Shown: piece after piece, positions 27,137 to 38,720 of the stretch
How the letters are laid out: the number at the start of each line of letters is the position of its first letter
How positions within the stretch are numbered: position 1 is the stretch's first letter
Assembly (NCBI GenBank): GCA_036924285.1
Contig: JAYKYS010000010.1
Location: forward strand, 5,580,001-5,644,000
Source of the DNA: Asterella californica
Taxonomy: Eukaryota; Streptophyta; Marchantiopsida; Marchantiales; Aytoniaceae
Length of the DNA stretch: 64,000 nt
Reading direction: 5' to 3'
The notes under the pieces: model-generated
What the model was told of the DNA's origin: nothing
The model's input: only the letters and a program-made list of their open reading frames with translations
The model's database searches: none
Position numbers and translations under genes: made by a program

Positions 27137-27418
27137 TATATGCCTATGAAGATCATGATTATGCGCTGCATGAGGATTCTCGTCACTTGCGTGTTGTTGT
27201 CAAGTGCCTCAGTCGATGATTTACCAGCCACTACCACATTCTTCGATGGCAGCGATGCTTCAGGAACAAATGGTACGTCTTGCAGACGTCTGAAACTTGT
27301 GAATTCCGAAGTCTGCATGTGGTCACTTAGTGAGTACTACCGTACTACACCGCACAAGTGTTCACCTGCTCCATTGCCTTCTAATCAGTTTCAAGATTCA
27401 GAGACAAGCTTAGACTAA
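27137..27418 (+). CDS. possible small secreted-type protein inside the transposon
   Basis: An open frame from ATG 27137 to TAA 27418 gives 93 residues: a short basic start (MPMKIMIMRCMR), a hydrophobic core (ILVTCVLLSSAS) resembling a signal peptide, then a mature part with four cysteines. The same frame extends upstream to an ATG at 27083. It is not a transposase part. It could be cargo captured by the element or chance; the overlapping opposite strand is also open. Confidence 0.2.
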   Translation, partial: YMPMKIMIMRCMRILVTCVLLSSASVDDLPATTTFFDGSDASGTNGTSCRRLKLVNSEVCMWSLSEYYRTTPHKCSPAPLPSNQFQDSETSLD

Positions 27419-27637
27419 AGAGTGAAAAAGAAAAGAAAAGAAAACATTTACATTCACAAAAACAAAGTTCATGTATTGAGGACCCAAGAGTTGAACTTGG
27501 TAAATGCCCCGATGGCAATCCTCATCATAGAGGGAAACCCTCTAGAACCAGAAGGGATGCAAAGTGCAAATGATAAACAGAACAGTATGCTTACATGAAC
27601 AAACAAACATATGAATGCAGAACCGATAACGAACATA

Positions 27638-27922
27638 CTACTGAATCCTTGTAACCAACGAAGATCTCTCAATCCTTGTAATCAACGGAAGATCTCTTCC
27701 GGATTGCTCTATAGCAGTTTCAAGCACCTCTGGAAGCTTCGTTCGATCAGAGAAATCGAAGATGAGAGCACATGAGCGATACAGTTGAAATCTCTGTCGA
27801 GATGACATTATTTCCGTGTAGGAAAGGACTGCACACCCAAGGAGAGAATGCTCCTTGGGCTCATAGAACAAAGAGGTAAATTCTTCCATATGAGATACAA
27901 CAACACATGCTTCAGCGAACAA
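27638..27922 (-). CDS. unrecognised open frame inside the transposon
   Basis: 94 codons on the minus strand with ordinary protein composition (KEHSLLGCAVLSYTEIMSS, then SDRTKLPEVLETAIEQSG). The frame upstream (to about 28014) is also protein-like in a shifted phase, suggesting a broken longer gene oriented opposite to the transposase. No family is recognised. Confidence 0.2.
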   Translation of the reverse strand: MFAEACVVVSHMEEFTSLFYEPKEHSLLGCAVLSYTEIMSSRQRFQLYRSCALIFDFSDRTKLPEVLETAIEQSGRDLPLITRIERSSLVTRIQ

Positions 27923-28282
27923 AGGAAACTGTTCTTTGAGTTCTGAAGGTCAAAAAAACACTGCATCGGACAAAGTACCTCCTCATGCTTTTCACTTCTC
28001 ATTGGTATATTCACCTCCCTTCCAGCTGTGACGCAATGCTTTAGAGTTCACGTCCATCGTCAAGCACCACCTCACAATGCACTGAAAACGTTTACAGTCC
28101 AGCTAAAGCGGTATCCCTTTTCTGTCCAGAATGCGAGAACTGTTTTCAAGGATGGAAGACCGCAATGTCATCAACTCAAGGGACAAGATAAGAAAACAAA
28201 GAATCGAGATAAGACTTCAAAAGGAGAAGGAAATATGCGCTGTCACAAATTGAAAGCACTGTCACAATGCGAAAACTAGAGA

Positions 28283-28690
28283 GTGCTCTCAAAACGAAGT
28301 AGCAGGACTCGCGAGAGAAAACAGTATGAAACGGAAGCAAAAGAGATACCACTTCCACGGCTGTTACACCTCGCGAGGAAAAGAATACACTATGGAATGA
28401 AAGCGAAGGAAGTCCCACTGCCACCGCTGCCACACCTTGCGAGGAAGAGAAAGCACCACGAAATGAAAACGAAGGAAGTGCCACTGCCACCGCTGCCGCA
28501 CCTCACCTCAAAATGCAAGCGAAAGAAGTCCCACTGCAGTCGCATCTCATCACAAAATGCAAGCGAAAGAAGTCCCACTGCCGTCGCTGCATGACCTTGC
28601 GAGGAAGAAAAAGCACCATGAAATGAAAAGGAAAGAAATCTCACTGTCACAGATTTCAATATCAATGTCACTGTCACATATCATTGTCCG
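28283..28690 (+). repeat. 66-bp coding-length tandem repeats (22-residue unit)
   Basis: Units of 66 bp start at about 28397 and 28463; shorter or diverged units follow near 28512, 28557 and 28621. In the + frame from 28283 the unit reads KAKEVPLPPLPHLARKRKHH with small changes. 66 is a multiple of three, so the frame is kept over the first units, and the proline/basic repeat may once have been translated. It lies near the right end of the TTAA-target transposon. Confidence 0.65.
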
Positions 28691-28869
28691 CACCTCGGGT
28701 AGACGTAGGCACGCAACTCGAGAACCAAACCTCACCTCAAGAACCAAATCCTAAGCTTTGCCGAAAGACACAACCGTGGAGCGACTGCCTGCCTTCTGAC
28801 TACCCACTGTAAAATGACAAAAAGGACTCTCGCGTGCAGAGGAAGCTCTTTTATACCCCGACTGGTGGT

Positions 28870-29114
28870 TTAAAGCTTTTACCTTTTGGAGTTTCAAGCG
28901 TCCTTCATTGCTTCTAGCCTTCATATCTTTTGCTATCGTAGATCCATTCTCGACAGTTTCTATGAGTACTCTATACTATGATCTATGCCACGGAATTCAG
29001 TATCTATAATTCGACTCCCTACCACTAATTGCACAATTCCCTAAAACATGTTTTTTACTTAACTACAAATAACATATTTATCTCATTAGAGACTATTTTT
29101 CATAAATCTGAAGA
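28870..29114 (-). repeat. 5' LTR of the gypsy element, second part (beyond the nested insertion)
   Basis: Starts with the duplicated TTAA and continues the left-LTR sequence from 20335 onward (gagtttcaag, then ttgcttctag, then ctactactgcacaatt-like landmarks in the same order) until about 29114. Confidence 0.85.
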
Positions 29115-29629
29115 TGTAGTGAAGCTTGATATGGAATGGATTCGAGAATGAAAGATTCGGAACTTGGATCAATCCTCCATTCATAAGTACAACTCTCGTA
29201 GCTCTTCACCATCCATGTAAAATATTAAGAAACACTCGTGAAACACCAAGCAAAGATGAATGTCCTCACAAACCGTCAACCTTTTATCTTATATCCAAAT
29301 TTGAAGACAAGAGCCACTCAGATGAATGCGCACAGATCATTGAACAGACACGTCTCATTATTATGCGATCTCACATCTCAGATAACCGTGAACATGGCAT
29401 CTAATACACCGTCTGATGATTTACACGAAATAGTTTACGGAACACAAAAAATCAACACAATACAAAGTATACGTTAAATTCACATGTGAGCCGTGTCACA
29501 ACATGACACCATGACCAGGCTAGGGAGGGTGATCTACCTACTACCGACCATCACGATAGCGTTCATGGACTTAGTGAAATGGAGCAACAGATAACCAAGA
29601 TCAACAACATTCGTCGAAGAGTTAGAAAG

Positions 29630-30545
29630 GTGGCTCATTCTACTAACCTTGCTTTCAGCTTGTCAACTGAACCATCTGATTGTAGGTTGGTTTTGTAAAT
29701 CCATTTGCATTGGATGGCTCCTCATGGTAGCTTAACCAAATCCCATGTATGATTCTTGAGTAGTATTTTGTACTCCTCTTGCATAGCTTGTCTCCAACCA
29801 AGGTCTTTGTACATTGACTTACAGCCTCCAATAGAGCTTGTTTGCATGGGTCCACAAACATCTGAATGGACCAAGGCTAACAACTCTTTTGTTCTTGCAC
29901 CTCCTTCCTTTGGAAAACTCTTTCTGCATTGTTTTTCAAATACACATCCTTCACATATATCTCCAGTAGTTGGTAGCTTCATCCTTGGTAGCCCTTCCAT
30001 CATATGATTATCCATCATATGTTTCAGACTTCCAAAATTCAAGTGTGCAAATCTATGATGTCAAAGGCTTGCTTGAGTATAAGAATCAACAACCATAGAG
30101 ACTTCTTGGACTTGAGGCTCAACATTCAAGATATATAATCTTGACTTCTGATCTCTCCTTCTTGAAGCAATATCTCTCTGATGATGTGAAGTATCCGTTA
30201 TCTTTGTATCATCAAAAATCACCTTTCATTCCATGATCTGTGATTTTTTCAACAAAAAGCAAGTTCTTAGTGAGCTTTGATATAAAGAGTACCTCTTGTA
30301 TACTCTCCAGATCTCCTTCACTTGTTTTTACTGTCACAACTCCAGTACCTTGAACTTCACATCCTGTATTATCAGCTTGAGTAACCTTAGAGCCTACAGT
30401 TGCTGAAAAGTCATTCAAGAGTGATCTTTGGTTGGTCATGTGCTTAGAAGCACCAGAATCAATGTACCAATTCTTATCTTTTGTTGTTGTAGATATCAAG
30501 CTGGCATGCATAATAAGATCCATTGGTCTAATCACTGAATCCACG
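29630..30545 (-). pseudogene. Ty1/copia polyprotein fragment with internal deletion
   Basis: On the minus strand: an aspartic protease start (NWYIDSGASKHMTNQ, about 30455), then the GAG-pre-integrase region (SLKHMMDNHMMEGLP, CEGCVFEKQCRKSFP), the start of the integrase core (LALVHSDVCGPMQTSS), then an abrupt jump to the start of reverse transcriptase (GWRQAMQEEYKILLKNHTWDLVKLP) and CKWIYKTNLQSDGSVDKLKA in a shifted frame. The jump deletes the rest of integrase and the inter-domain region. No LTRs were found. The 0.5 kb to the left (29115-29630) holds no recognised gene. Confidence 0.85.
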
Positions 30546-30790
30546 AGGTGGTTTACCTCGGCTGGTGCCGGTCAATAAACTCTGTTCGGCATCGTCCAGT
30601 TCTAAATTAAAAAATTAAAAAATAAATAATAGACCCACTTCCTTAACTCACATAACGGAGGATAAAATTACTACGGAAGTTTTTATAGGAACGACTCAAA
30701 AAATTTAAGCTCAGATAAACTTGGATACAACGCTGAAAAATACTTTTTGGAGGATATTCACCCATGTTTCAGTGTACATTAGGTGTAATC

Positions 30791-30828
30791 TATATTCTAA
30801 CCCTTCCGGCGAGAAGGGTTAGAATATA
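30791..30828. repeat. perfect 16-bp-stem hairpin
   Basis: TATATTCTAACCCTTC, a 6-nt loop (cggcga), and its exact reverse complement. It may be a MITE core or foldback remnant. Confidence 0.7.
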
Positions 30829-30829
30829 A

Positions 30830-33126
30830 ATTAATGTCCACTCAGAATGACGCGTATTGACAATGAAAGTCTAAGACTTATACCTCAGGAACACATCAGC
30901 CCGCTCTTCACTTATGGTTTCTCTCCAGATGAGTTTGCTACTCCGAGACTAGTTAATATAATATTTATAAATTAATTTATTTTTATAATAACTTATTAGA
31001 ATAAACTTTTATAATATTTACACATTTTCTGATAAGAGAAAACAAAATTCACTCTACAAGGCCATGTGGAAGGATATCGGAAAGGTAACCTAAACTATGC
31101 GTGGATAAAACTCTGGATATATTTGACACGCCATGTCCTAGCCAAAATATCATCTTCTGCTTCTGCTGTATTTAGCACATAATCATATGCAGATATTGCA
31201 CTGTACATAAATGAATAGTTATGTAGGAATTATTGTATAGTATACCCTGCATATCCCGTTGAAATTCTAGTCAGAGACCGTTGATACGAAATTCGACGCC
31301 CGGGCCAGTCGTGGGACTGACAAGAGAGTCGGAAAGACCCGTTCTTCCAGGCGCAAATCGACATGCATGGCACATGCCGCATGTCGATTTTCGCTAGCCA
31401 TGGCGGAGGCCATGCGATGGCAACCGGAGAGTGCATTCGCATGCAAATCTTTGACGAGTTCCACGTGGGGAGAACGAGAGCAAATAAAAGATTAGACCTA
31501 TATTTCTCTTTTTTATTTTACTTTCCGATTTCGTGCTAACCGGTAACCGAGTTCAACCTTCGATGTTCTCGCCGTGATGGAGAAGAACGCCGTGATGGTA
31601 GGGTGATTGTTGTGACGTGGCAGATATCTGCTAGGTTGTGGCCAGACTCTACGGGTACCGGTACATTGCTAGGGGAAATTCGCCGACACGCACCTGATAT
31701 TTTACATACGGTATGTCCACGGCTTTGCTTCTGCCGCACGACTGCAGGATAGGTCAACCTATGTGTGACGTGGCACGGGAAAGCTAGGTATGGTGTGGAC
31801 ATTTGCTGAATGACGTGGAAACTTCTCTTTGTAGTGCTGCTAAGGAAAAAAGCGAGATACAATGAATAGCCAACGGATGAAAGACTCCATCAATTCTTAC
31901 AAGGGAAAGAGAGACCCGAAGTGCCAAGCAACCAACGCTGCAAAGAGAGAAAAATATTTAACGTTTAACTAGTTTTATGATTATATATCTTTTTAAAATA
32001 TCACACACCGGTAAATCAAAACTACTGCATACTCTCTACTCCTGTAAATCAAAACTCCTTTGTAATGCTGTTATGGTAGACTAGACCTTTACAGACACTA
32101 CTTCTTGGCCCCGAGTTTTCAAGTGGCATACTCACGCTGCAGTCATGCACGACCTCAAGCAGCCAAGATCAGGACCGAACACATACCCTCTCTACTTTAC
32201 GATCAACTTTATCCAAGAGGGAAACATGAGCCTTGATGGACTCCAGCCAAGAAGCTCTCCTTTCGACGAAGCTGCCACGTGTCCTCCATCTCCGTCTCAG
32301 CACTGAGTCAGCAGACATGATATTCAGGTTTTATGCAAGATAATTCGTTTTCCGTTTTAGTATTTTCCGAGTGTTGTTAGAGGTTTCCTGAATACACGAG
32401 GCTTACTTATAGTTAATGCCGTTAGTTTGAACCACGTTAGAAACCAATTTAGGTGACGATGAATTAATGATAATTCGTTAGGTTTGATACCGTAAAGAAA
32501 CTGCAGAAAATTTAATTTAAGAAATTTAACCGTTATATTCAAAAGTCTTTTGTTGTAGAATTTTAGTACGAGAACACCATTTGTCAAATGAGGAATCAAA
32601 TCAAAGCTATATGAGAGCTTGACACGATGTGATTCACCTTAGAATTAATGGTTGAGTACTGATTGAAGAATATTGGAATGAAGTTTTTGTGATTTTTTGG
32701 AACAAAATTGTATTTTCTCTCTAACGTAAAGTACACAGAGAGAAAAATTATATATTTTCTCTTTGTTTTTATACCCACACCGTGAGATACCGACCGAAGT
32801 TGCACCTTCAAAGATACAAATCCTCTACTCTTTAATCTCTAAAATAAAGATAAAGAAGTCTTTACCGCTATACGGGTGGAAATGCTCTTATAAGTCATTC
32901 ATGCATATTCGTTCCTTGCTTAAGTGAATATCGAGAGTTTGACAGCGGAGTTCTCGATTTCACTCAAGCATTTCGCAAGAGTAAAAGGAGATGGACAATG
33001 TAGGTCCAGTTGATATTTAAGGTTCTATTGCGACGGGTGGTAAACGGCACTATCTTTTTTATTTACTCGTTCCTCTTCTTATTCTTGGTCACTTCTGTAA
33101 GTTATGCAATTTATAGTTGAGTATTA
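30830..33126. other. intergenic DNA with one dispersed repeat
   Basis: No gene is recognised. A segment at about 31857-32010 (aatgaatagccaacggat, then ttacaagggaaag, then aaaatatcacacaccggtaa) recurs at 59757-59935 next to a LINE reverse-transcriptase relic, so it is probably LINE-derived. Confidence 0.45.
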
Positions 33127-33449
33127 GAGGATGTCAAATTAGAATTTTTCTGAAAGATTTTAGAATCATGAGAGAGAGTTACGACTTCGATGAGACCGTA
33201 CGGGTGGTTCTTGCGAGCACTTCCGGAGGTGCTCGCAGAAAATGCAGAGGGCAATAAATTTCCGTTTTTTTTTCTGCAATAGAGAATATATTGCTCTAAT
33301 TATTGCCAGTGTCAGAACTGAAAAAAGTTAATGAAAATGACACAGTGTTCACTCACAAGGGTGATGCAGAATGAATCTCAGTTCTACACAAAATTACGGC
33401 GTCTTCTCTCTCGACCGCTGAAAAATATTTTCTTGAACTTTGACACCCC
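33127..33449 (-). mobile_element. TA-target MITE, inverted copy
   Basis: 323 bp between TA dinucleotides (33125-33126, 33450-33451). Left end GAGGATGTCAAATTAGAA; right end (complement) GGGGTGTCAAAGTTCAAG. An internal near-perfect hairpin lies at about 33215-33240. The same hairpin and the same 'gtcgtaactc' segment occur in the copy at 56797-57164 in opposite orientation. No coding capacity. Confidence 0.6.
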
Positions 33450-33461
33450 TATTGTAAAATA

Positions 33462-33490
33462 AATAAATAAATAAATAAATAAACAAAAAA
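33462..33490. repeat. (AAAT)n microsatellite
   Basis: About seven consecutive aaat/ataa units directly right of the MITE copy. Confidence 0.8.
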
Positions 33491-34560
33491 GTACCACATG
33501 AATTTTCAAGGACACCCCACTAATCATTTCAGTTTATTTTCAGATTAATTAAATTCCAAGACACCCCTCCGAGGAGATACAATATATTTTCTTTTCATTA
33601 TAGCTCTACCTGCCTGCACAGAGGCTCGAACCCCCACCATCTCATCCCTAGGCCCAGTTCGTTTCCAACGCACTACACACAGTTCCTGTATTATACAGAG
33701 AGATATAGTGTATTATCTATTTCTGGAAAACAGTAGGGTTTCCGGAGATTAACCTCTTGATTTTTGGTTGTCGTTTTCCTTTCATTTTGCAGAAGTACTC
33801 TTTGTATGCATATATTATCCTCTTCTTGGAAAGAGAGTTGTGTGAGCCCGAAGTCAAATCTAAAGTGCTGCTGTGCGTGTAAAGGCGGGAGCAGTTTTTC
33901 TATACGAGAATGGAAAGAAAGAAACACCTTTGCAAAGACTGATCGGTAAAACTATTGGTCAGAGCATGGCCGTAAATCATATGCTCAGCTCGCTACAGTT
34001 TCGAGTCACGTGTAGATGTACAAACAGGACCTCATCTTTGCAGTCATGGCTAAAAGGTTCACAAAAGGTCTCGACGCAGTAAACAGAGATATGGTGCTGT
34101 CTTGAACGTGGTTCTCTCGGATATTATTCCACAGGTAGCAGGATTTCTTGACGAGTGTCCCTGCCCGTTGGACGTGTCACAGGCCGTCCTCCAAGTTCGT
34201 TTCTCCACGGACTTGGCCTTTCTAAAGTCTCGAGCTTTGTCAGCGAGAGTTGTAGCAAGGCCGCCTAAGGGTGCAAGGGCAACAGTGTTCGGCTGCAGAA
34301 GGCGTCGCGGCACTCACTTGACAACCAAAAAGTTATCGGCATAGATGAAGGCATCTTGATCAATCGGAAGGCAGAAGCGCGTTGATACGAACCGAAGCCA
34401 CTTGTGGTTGTCATGTCGAGGGAGGTAGACTCGAGACGTCGGGAGTTTGGCTGACTTCGTCAAAATATTCCTTGCTGCTGTCGATCCTCCTGAGTGAGAA
34501 TGGAGGACTCATGAGTCAAGAGGAGAATGGATTGGGCTCTTTATAAAAGAGACATTAATA

Positions 34561-34760
34561 ATGGAAGTGTCAAAGTTGCGAGAGAAATATTTTCTAACGG
34601 AGAAGAGAGAAAGCATGATTGAGTTTGGGTCGCCTTTGTGACTCGACATCATAATCTCTTCAACGAATTTATTTTAATTTTAATATTTATGATAATTATT
34701 CAATTATTCGAATGTTTTATTATGAAAAATAAATAAAATAAATAAATAACCAAAAAGCTG
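34561..34760 (+). mobile_element. partial copy of the TA-target MITE
   Basis: Starts with agtgtcaaagttgcgagag and shares 'gattgagtttgggtcgcctttgtgactc' landmarks with the copies at 34947 and 56797. The right end is missing, replaced by AT-rich sequence. Confidence 0.5.
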
Positions 34761-34946
34761 ATCAGAGCAATGTTACACACTTAACCCGAAGGCTGCCCTG
34801 CACACAAAACCACGCGGAAGTCTTTGACAACCCTTGAACAGATCCGCTCCTGGGTTTACAGACACCATCCGGAGAAACACTTTTCCGTTACTTGTTTTCG
34901 AAGGACACAGAACAACGAATCGACTACAGAACATTTTCTACTAGTA

Positions 34947-35391
34947 GAGATATCAAAGTTGAGAGATAAAGATTCTTCAACAACGAAAAGAAAAAGAGCC
35001 GTAATTTCACATAAATCAACTTTGTATAGAAGCATAATTGAACCTGGGTCGCGCTTGTGACTCATACATCATAATCTTTTCAATTAACTTTTTTATGTTC
35101 TGATACTCAAAATAATTATTCAACGTAATAATTTTTATTGTAAAAATAAACAAGCAAAACGAACGAACGATCGTTAAAAAAATGACAACGAATGTTTTAC
35201 TGCAGATATCTCCGACAGTGCCCGCACGAAACACGAAGTCGTAACTCTTTCCCCGGGTGTAAAATCTTTCTGAAAGGTTAATAACTTTTACACCCGTAAC
35301 ACCCACAGAAAACACCCACAAAAGTCTTTCTGAAGTCGTAACTCCTTCTCGCGGATGTAAAACATTTCAGAGGTTCATAACTTCGACACCC
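34947..35391 (+). mobile_element. diverged full-length copy of the TA-target MITE
   Basis: Left end after TA: GAGATATCAAAGTTGAGAG. Right end: ttcataacttcgacaccc. Internal landmarks (aagattcttcaac, then cctgggtcgcgcttgtgactc, then gtgcccgc) match the 56797 copy in order. Confidence 0.55.
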
Positions 35392-35399
35392 TTTCTTTT

Positions 35400-38300
35400 C
35401 TGTGAGGGGATCATCCGTGATCGTGTCCAACCGTTGACTTCAAATCGCTCTCATACATATGTCAAGAGCAGGTGCAGTCACTACGCGAAAGGCAAGTCGT
35501 TGTGATGTGTTTCCGGGAGGTCGGTATGTGACTCGAGTGGTTCTGCTTCTCGAATCCCAGCGAGCACCAAGTACAGGTATGTTTAGTGTCCTTCCATATA
35601 ACAATCTGCGCGTAGCACATAGAAACAGAGCCCGTTCACTTCTTAAGCGGACATGCAAAGGTGCGAACATGGAAGAGCAAAGCCTGAACGTGACAGCATT
35701 AATATCTTTCATCCGGAAAAATATGCGTACACAAAGATAGAAACTCAAACATGCTTAGGAGAAGTTAAAAGACATGAAGATGCTCGAGATTGATCTAACG
35801 TGTCATGTTTGTAAGGAAAGAAGCAACCCCGGAATATAATGGAAAGGTTGCGACGCCTTCAGGATTTTGGATCGGGGATTTTGTGTGTCGGGTGTCCGTG
35901 CATGCGGTATCACTGGTTCCCTCGAACCACCGCAAGAGATATGTTGGATTGCATTTCTTCCTCTCCTTCTCAAGTTCGTGCATAGGAATTTTACTCCCCA
36001 CTACGTGTACACGTCTCACTGTAGAGCTTCAGTTTGCCAAACTATTTTGACCCAGAAAGAGAGTCAGTAGAATTAGAACGTTAAATCCTTGGTGTAGACT
36101 CTATATTCTAACCGGACAACCGGCATAATATTTACCATCCTCCCTTTGGCTAAAACGGGATTGTAACAAATCTTCGCTCGCTTCCATGATATTCCTTACT
36201 GATCCTCGACTCTTGAAGAACATAGCTCCTTATCATAGGGAATTTCATGACTACTGGTCCCACTGACCGTCACATGATGTTTTGTCTATTTTACACAGCG
36301 TGTTATATACAGATGAGGAGCAAGGAGCCAGTGAAGTAGCTTCTCTACATCAAAAACATCATGAATGTGCAGACAAAGCCAACCTACTCAGCAAATCTGC
36401 GCAGACTAACTGGTACGAAGAGATAATCCGGACCCTACTTAAGAAAAGTATCAATTAGAAACAAAAGTCCAAACATACATGATTGACCATCCGAGTGAAG
36501 TGAAATACGTCTGGACTTGACTTACTGCTTCTCAACAACCTGCCATGCATGATGATTAAGGGCGACGAAACTCTCAAGAACAGGAGCTCTATACTCATAC
36601 TTTTCAGACGAGTTAAGAATCTTCCGTTCTGATTCCGGTCTAGGGAGGAATGGACATCTCTGATCACAAAGGCGGGATGAAGTTGCAACAGGAAAACATC
36701 ACTCCCAAGTATCCCACAATCTAAGAACCAAAACCCAACCGCTTTGAACACAACGAACAACTTGATAGTTTCTTTCTTTTTCTTATGCTATGATATGATG
36801 TGGGTCTTTTGACACGATGTACAGTACAGGCACTAACAATCCAGGCAAGGGGCATGATTGCTGACTGACTTAGGTATATTTTGAAGTTAGCAAATGGTGC
36901 CCAGTCATCCATTCTTGAAAGATGTAAAATCCTCCAGGACTGGATGGTGCTTAGCTTTTCCTTTCTTCACTAACTTACACAGTAGCCTATAAGTTAAAAG
37001 TAGAGCATTGTGCATTACCTACCATTCTACCATTGCTTCTGTTACTTCCAATACAGGTACTGAATTATGATGCAGATTTTATATGCGCTATTGTCCTTCT
37101 GTCCTTAGATTCTTGGTACACGTTGCACCCTAATGCTTATCCATGAAAGGCAGGGACGCTGCTATTCGTACACGGTAACACTTCCATGCTGATATTGTGT
37201 GTAGCTTCTTGGTAAAACCACTTGACATCCTGAAACTGAATGAAACTCTGAAATCCGAAGTACCACGCCCATTCAGAAACCGGGTCAGTATAGATACGTT
37301 TCTTGATCTGTCTTGACACACGAAGTGGTCACGAGCTACACCACACTGGTAAAGGTGAATTCATACTATGCGAGGGTCACGACATATGATGATAACAATG
37401 TTTTGTAGCTTCCCATACTGACGCTCGATGAGGCCAACATAATATTCTCATGTATGCTCACAACAGGAACTCGAGATTGGTGTTTGAAGTAGAGATCCTG
37501 AATAGCATCGTAATTTGACTGAGAGTTCCTCAAACTAGCATCGTAATTTGACTTTTCTGGAGCCTTAACATGCAAAAGGAATTACCCATATCGTAAAGGA
37601 GGAAGAACTGGATACATGTATGTACCTTGAAACTCAGAGTTTGTTAAGCCGCCACCTTGACATGATTTTGAGATTGAAGCAAAAAGTATACTGTAGTGCG
37701 GAGAAACTACTCTCCTTCGTGCAACTACTCAAGTAAGATTTTGCTCGTTTCTACAGAGGAAAAATATCACTGTTGTATCCCATGGCTGACCGGGGCACGA
37801 ACTTAAGAAGTTTCCACAAAGTATTCAACAATTGGCACGGATTAATTTCATAAGGATCAGCCATATCCTCAAAATACCAAGATGAACCAGTCTCAAAAAA
37901 TGATAGCGGTGCCGGTACAGTATACACGAAATGGTGAGACAAGTGTCTAGAGTCCCGCGAGCTTCTCAGATATGCCTCTTGCTCTTGCGGGGTTTACTCT
38001 AATTAGTTAGAAGATAGTTCTCGCTCCGTGGGGTGCACGAATGGTTATGACACTACGGTAGTACCTGAAGCGACGATATTTTACAGGAAGCTTTTCCTTG
38101 TGTTTACAGAAAATTATGTTCTTCCAATATTCTTCCTTTACTATTTATTTCTTCCTTTATTTTGAGTGAGTAACGGCCCAAACAGAGAAACTGAACAGTA
38201 TAGAGGTACAGTTCTATCTACCAGAAAGCTTTAGATGATTGGAAGTTGCTTTTATTTTTTCACACAGTCTTGAGCATTTTAGAACTTTCAAACAAAGAAA

Positions 38301-38716
38301 TGCACTAAAGTGCATTTTCTACCCATACTCGAGTCACGAACAGCTGTAGTCTGCAATATTGAGTTCTAATGGCATGAAACCCCATATAGCATCTACCTAA
38401 CCAATTATTAATAGGCAAAATTGTACATAGGCGCTTTGGTCATTTCCATCAGATATTTTGCTTCTGTTCATATCTTTTTTAATTATGAAAGTTTTCCGGT
38501 TTGTTCTGGATTTGATCACATAAAAGGTCTAAACGGAAAATGTTATGCTGATTAGGCCCTAGCGAAAATCATATTTATCGCCTTAAAGAGTGTGGAAAGT
38601 GTCTCTGCACATACGACCAAACAACTTTCCACCTAGGCTGCATCTCTCGGTTAGTTCACGTTTTGAACATTCTCAGTATGCAGCAATGACAATAAATTCC
38701 AGAAAGAAAAGCTATG
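35400..38716. other. intergenic DNA with weak coding-like segments
   Basis: No gene can be named. On the minus strand two short open stretches have a plausible protein composition and could be exons of one unrecognised gene: 37942-37755 (WYFEDMADPYEINPC...) and 37319-37137 (KKRIYTDPVSEWAWYFGF...). No shared splice structure could be built. Confidence 0.3.
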
Positions 38717-38720
38717 TTAA

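Larger units (their letters stand above)
23417..28869 (+). mobile_element. TTAA-target DNA transposon (Kolobok-like, tentative), 5453 bp, nested in an LTR
   Basis: The ends are inverted repeats: left ACCACCGGTAGTGGTATAAG, right (complement) ACCACCAGTCGGGGTATAAA. Each is flanked by TTAA (23413-23416 and 28870-28873). The sister LTR has a single TTAA at the matching point (20335-20338), proving the target duplication. Just inside the left end is a GGTGG...CCACC hairpin. The element contains a degenerate transposase, a 66-bp repeat array and extra open frames of unknown origin. TTAA duplications are typical of piggyBac and Kolobok; the transposase does not look like piggyBac, so I favour Kolobok or a relative. 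Confidence 0.85.
19275..29114 (-). mobile_element. old, internally deleted Ty3/gypsy LTR element, with a nested DNA transposon in its right LTR
   Basis: Two diverged direct repeats of about 1.25 kb flank a 1.86-kb internal part encoding only integrase on the minus strand. The 5' LTR (right) is 22436-23416 plus 28870-29114, split by the TTAA-target transposon. The 3' LTR (left) is 19275 to about 20577. A primer-binding site lies inside the right LTR. gag, protease, RT and RNase H are missing between the primer site and the integrase. No clean target duplication was found; the outer ends are approximate. Confidence 0.8.
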
